Below, piece by piece: positions 62,997 to 64,000 of a DNA stretch of 64,000 nucleotides. The notes below the pieces were generated by a model that worked only from the letters and a program-made list of their open reading frames with translations, was not told the DNA's origin and did not search any database. Every line of letters begins with the position of its first letter. The first letter of the stretch is position 1. Source of the DNA: Costus lasius. Taxonomy: Eukaryota; Streptophyta; Magnoliopsida; Zingiberales; Costaceae. The stretch is from positions 15,204,501 to 15,268,500 of the forward strand of contig CM050449.1 in the NCBI GenBank assembly GCA_027563935.2. The letters run 5' to 3'. The position numbers and the translations under genes are program-made.

Positions 62997-64000
62997 ATGA
63001 TGATAGAATGTCTCGTGTGACTAAAACTAATGTACTTAACGACGGGTTTATTGGATCACGACGCAGAATTGTTGCTAGGCGCTGGTAGTAGCTGGAATAA
63101 ACTGTGATCCTAGCTTGCAGACGGATTGACGGTGAAAAAAGTATTTAAAGTAGTAGATTTTGATCTTTTTTGTACCATGTTACCAATAAGAACTTCAATG
63201 CGGCTATTACTCGTGAAAGTGTTAAGAGTAAGATCAATATATATGGATGAATTGCTAGTGCTCCATTTACGTTACTTTCGAAATGAGACACTTCTCTACT
63301 GCCATGCGAGTACGAAACATAAGACTACTCTCCCGTCCACCGTCCCCGATGACGGCCCCTAAGAGGCAGGGAGGCTGCGATGACTTTCAGGGACGTCAGG
63401 GAGGGCGGCGACGACGACTAACGGGTAGACGGCACCGAGCTACACCAACCTTCCTCAGCCACTTCACTAACCCTACCACCCCCTTGACGTAGTAACTGTT
63501 GCCGATTAGGAATGTGACGCACGCACTAACCCCCTTGACGCAATCACTGTTGCCGATTAGGCATGTGACGTACGCCAAAACCCTTTCTTTCGCGAAAGGA
63601 AGCAATGAGTGAAACTGTGAAAGGGTAACACTAACAAAAAAAACACGCCAGAACCGTTTTTCCGCCCGAATCGGGGTGATCATCAAACGAAAGAAATTTC
63701 ATATTTTCCTGTCTAGGTTTTCTATCCTCTCTAATAAACAAGGGAAAAATAACTTTTCTATCATTTCTAATTTTTTTTTCTCTTTTAGTAAAGAGGCTGT
63801 AAATTTTGCACGCGGGTGAAATTTCAAGCTTAATAAAAGTTAGAGCTTCCAGTACAGCTGAGCCCAAAACAAGGTCATATTCTAGATTCATAAATTTAAT
63901 GCGTCGATGATGTTTACATGTATATGCACTGCGTTACACTCGATTGTGGCTTCTAAAAAGTTCCGAGAACTAACCAAAGTTCAAAAGGAAAATGCTGCAC
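62997..64000. other. 3' flank of FT-like gene
   Basis: FT 3' untranslated region, then DNA without a recognised gene. The minus-strand frames here lack known domains and one simply reads the tandem duplication at 63479-63582. Confidence 0.45.
63479..63582. repeat. 51-bp tandem duplication
   Basis: cccttgacgtagtaactgtt gccgattagg at 63481 recurs as cccttgacgcaatcactgtt gccgattagg at 63532, followed in both by .atgtgacg.acgc. Confidence 0.85.

Overview
The window is plant nuclear DNA, most likely from a monocot and probably not a grass. The evidence is a set of intron-bearing plant genes (spermine synthase, a TTL-type TPR/thioredoxin-like protein, an FT-like florigen-family gene), GC-rich coding exons in AT-rich surroundings, and plant transposon families (Tat/Athila-like and other Ty3/gypsy elements, hAT, PIF/Harbinger, and a degenerate transposon-type Ulp1/DUF1985 gene). 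Sequence similarities were judged by eye; no alignment or database search was run.

Layout. 1-453: end of a hAT-like MITE. 2536-6736 (+): last three exons of spermine synthase, with a tRNA-Val(CAC) inside its final intron. 10947-14721 (+): a seven-exon TTL gene with a 17-codon upstream ORF. 18044-18499 (+): remnant of a second kind of TPR-thioredoxin gene (TDX-like), with premature stops. 18.5-21.7 kb: purine-rich DNA followed by a 40-bp satellite array bracketed by 56-bp direct repeats. 23441-24937 (-): an intact single-exon GT4-type glycosyltransferase. 27.3-29.6 kb (+): a dead Ulp1/DUF1985 gene.

30.0-48.0 kb is a nested transposon block: a solo LTR (30010-31595), a Tat/Athila-like remnant (about 32.0-33.75 kb), and a hAT element (34239-43715) with TIRs and a near-perfect 8-bp target duplication. 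The hAT carries inside it a complete but non-autonomous LTR retrotransposon (37000-43089, perfect 5-bp duplication CAGGC). The hAT itself sits in another Tat-like remnant, whose 5' LTR starts at 46178. 49.5-52.0 kb (-): PIF/Harbinger transposase and its Myb-like partner, both with stops. 52593-60923 (+): a Ty3/gypsy element with an iMet-type primer site, whose reverse transcriptase is split by a further solo LTR (56352-57593).

61721-62996 (+): an FT-like PEBP gene with the canonical four-exon layout (exons 2 and 3 are exactly 62 and 41 bp) but one base short in exon 1, so the reading frame breaks.

The apparently functional genes (spermine synthase, tRNA-Val, TTL, glycosyltransferase) do not form a pathway; they are gene islands in repeat-rich DNA. 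The most notable points are the one-base lesion in the FT-like gene, the datable hAT/LTR nest, and short palindromic motif arrays (TCACGGCC/GGCCGTGA type) that recur in the LTRs and leaders of several Tat-like elements here.
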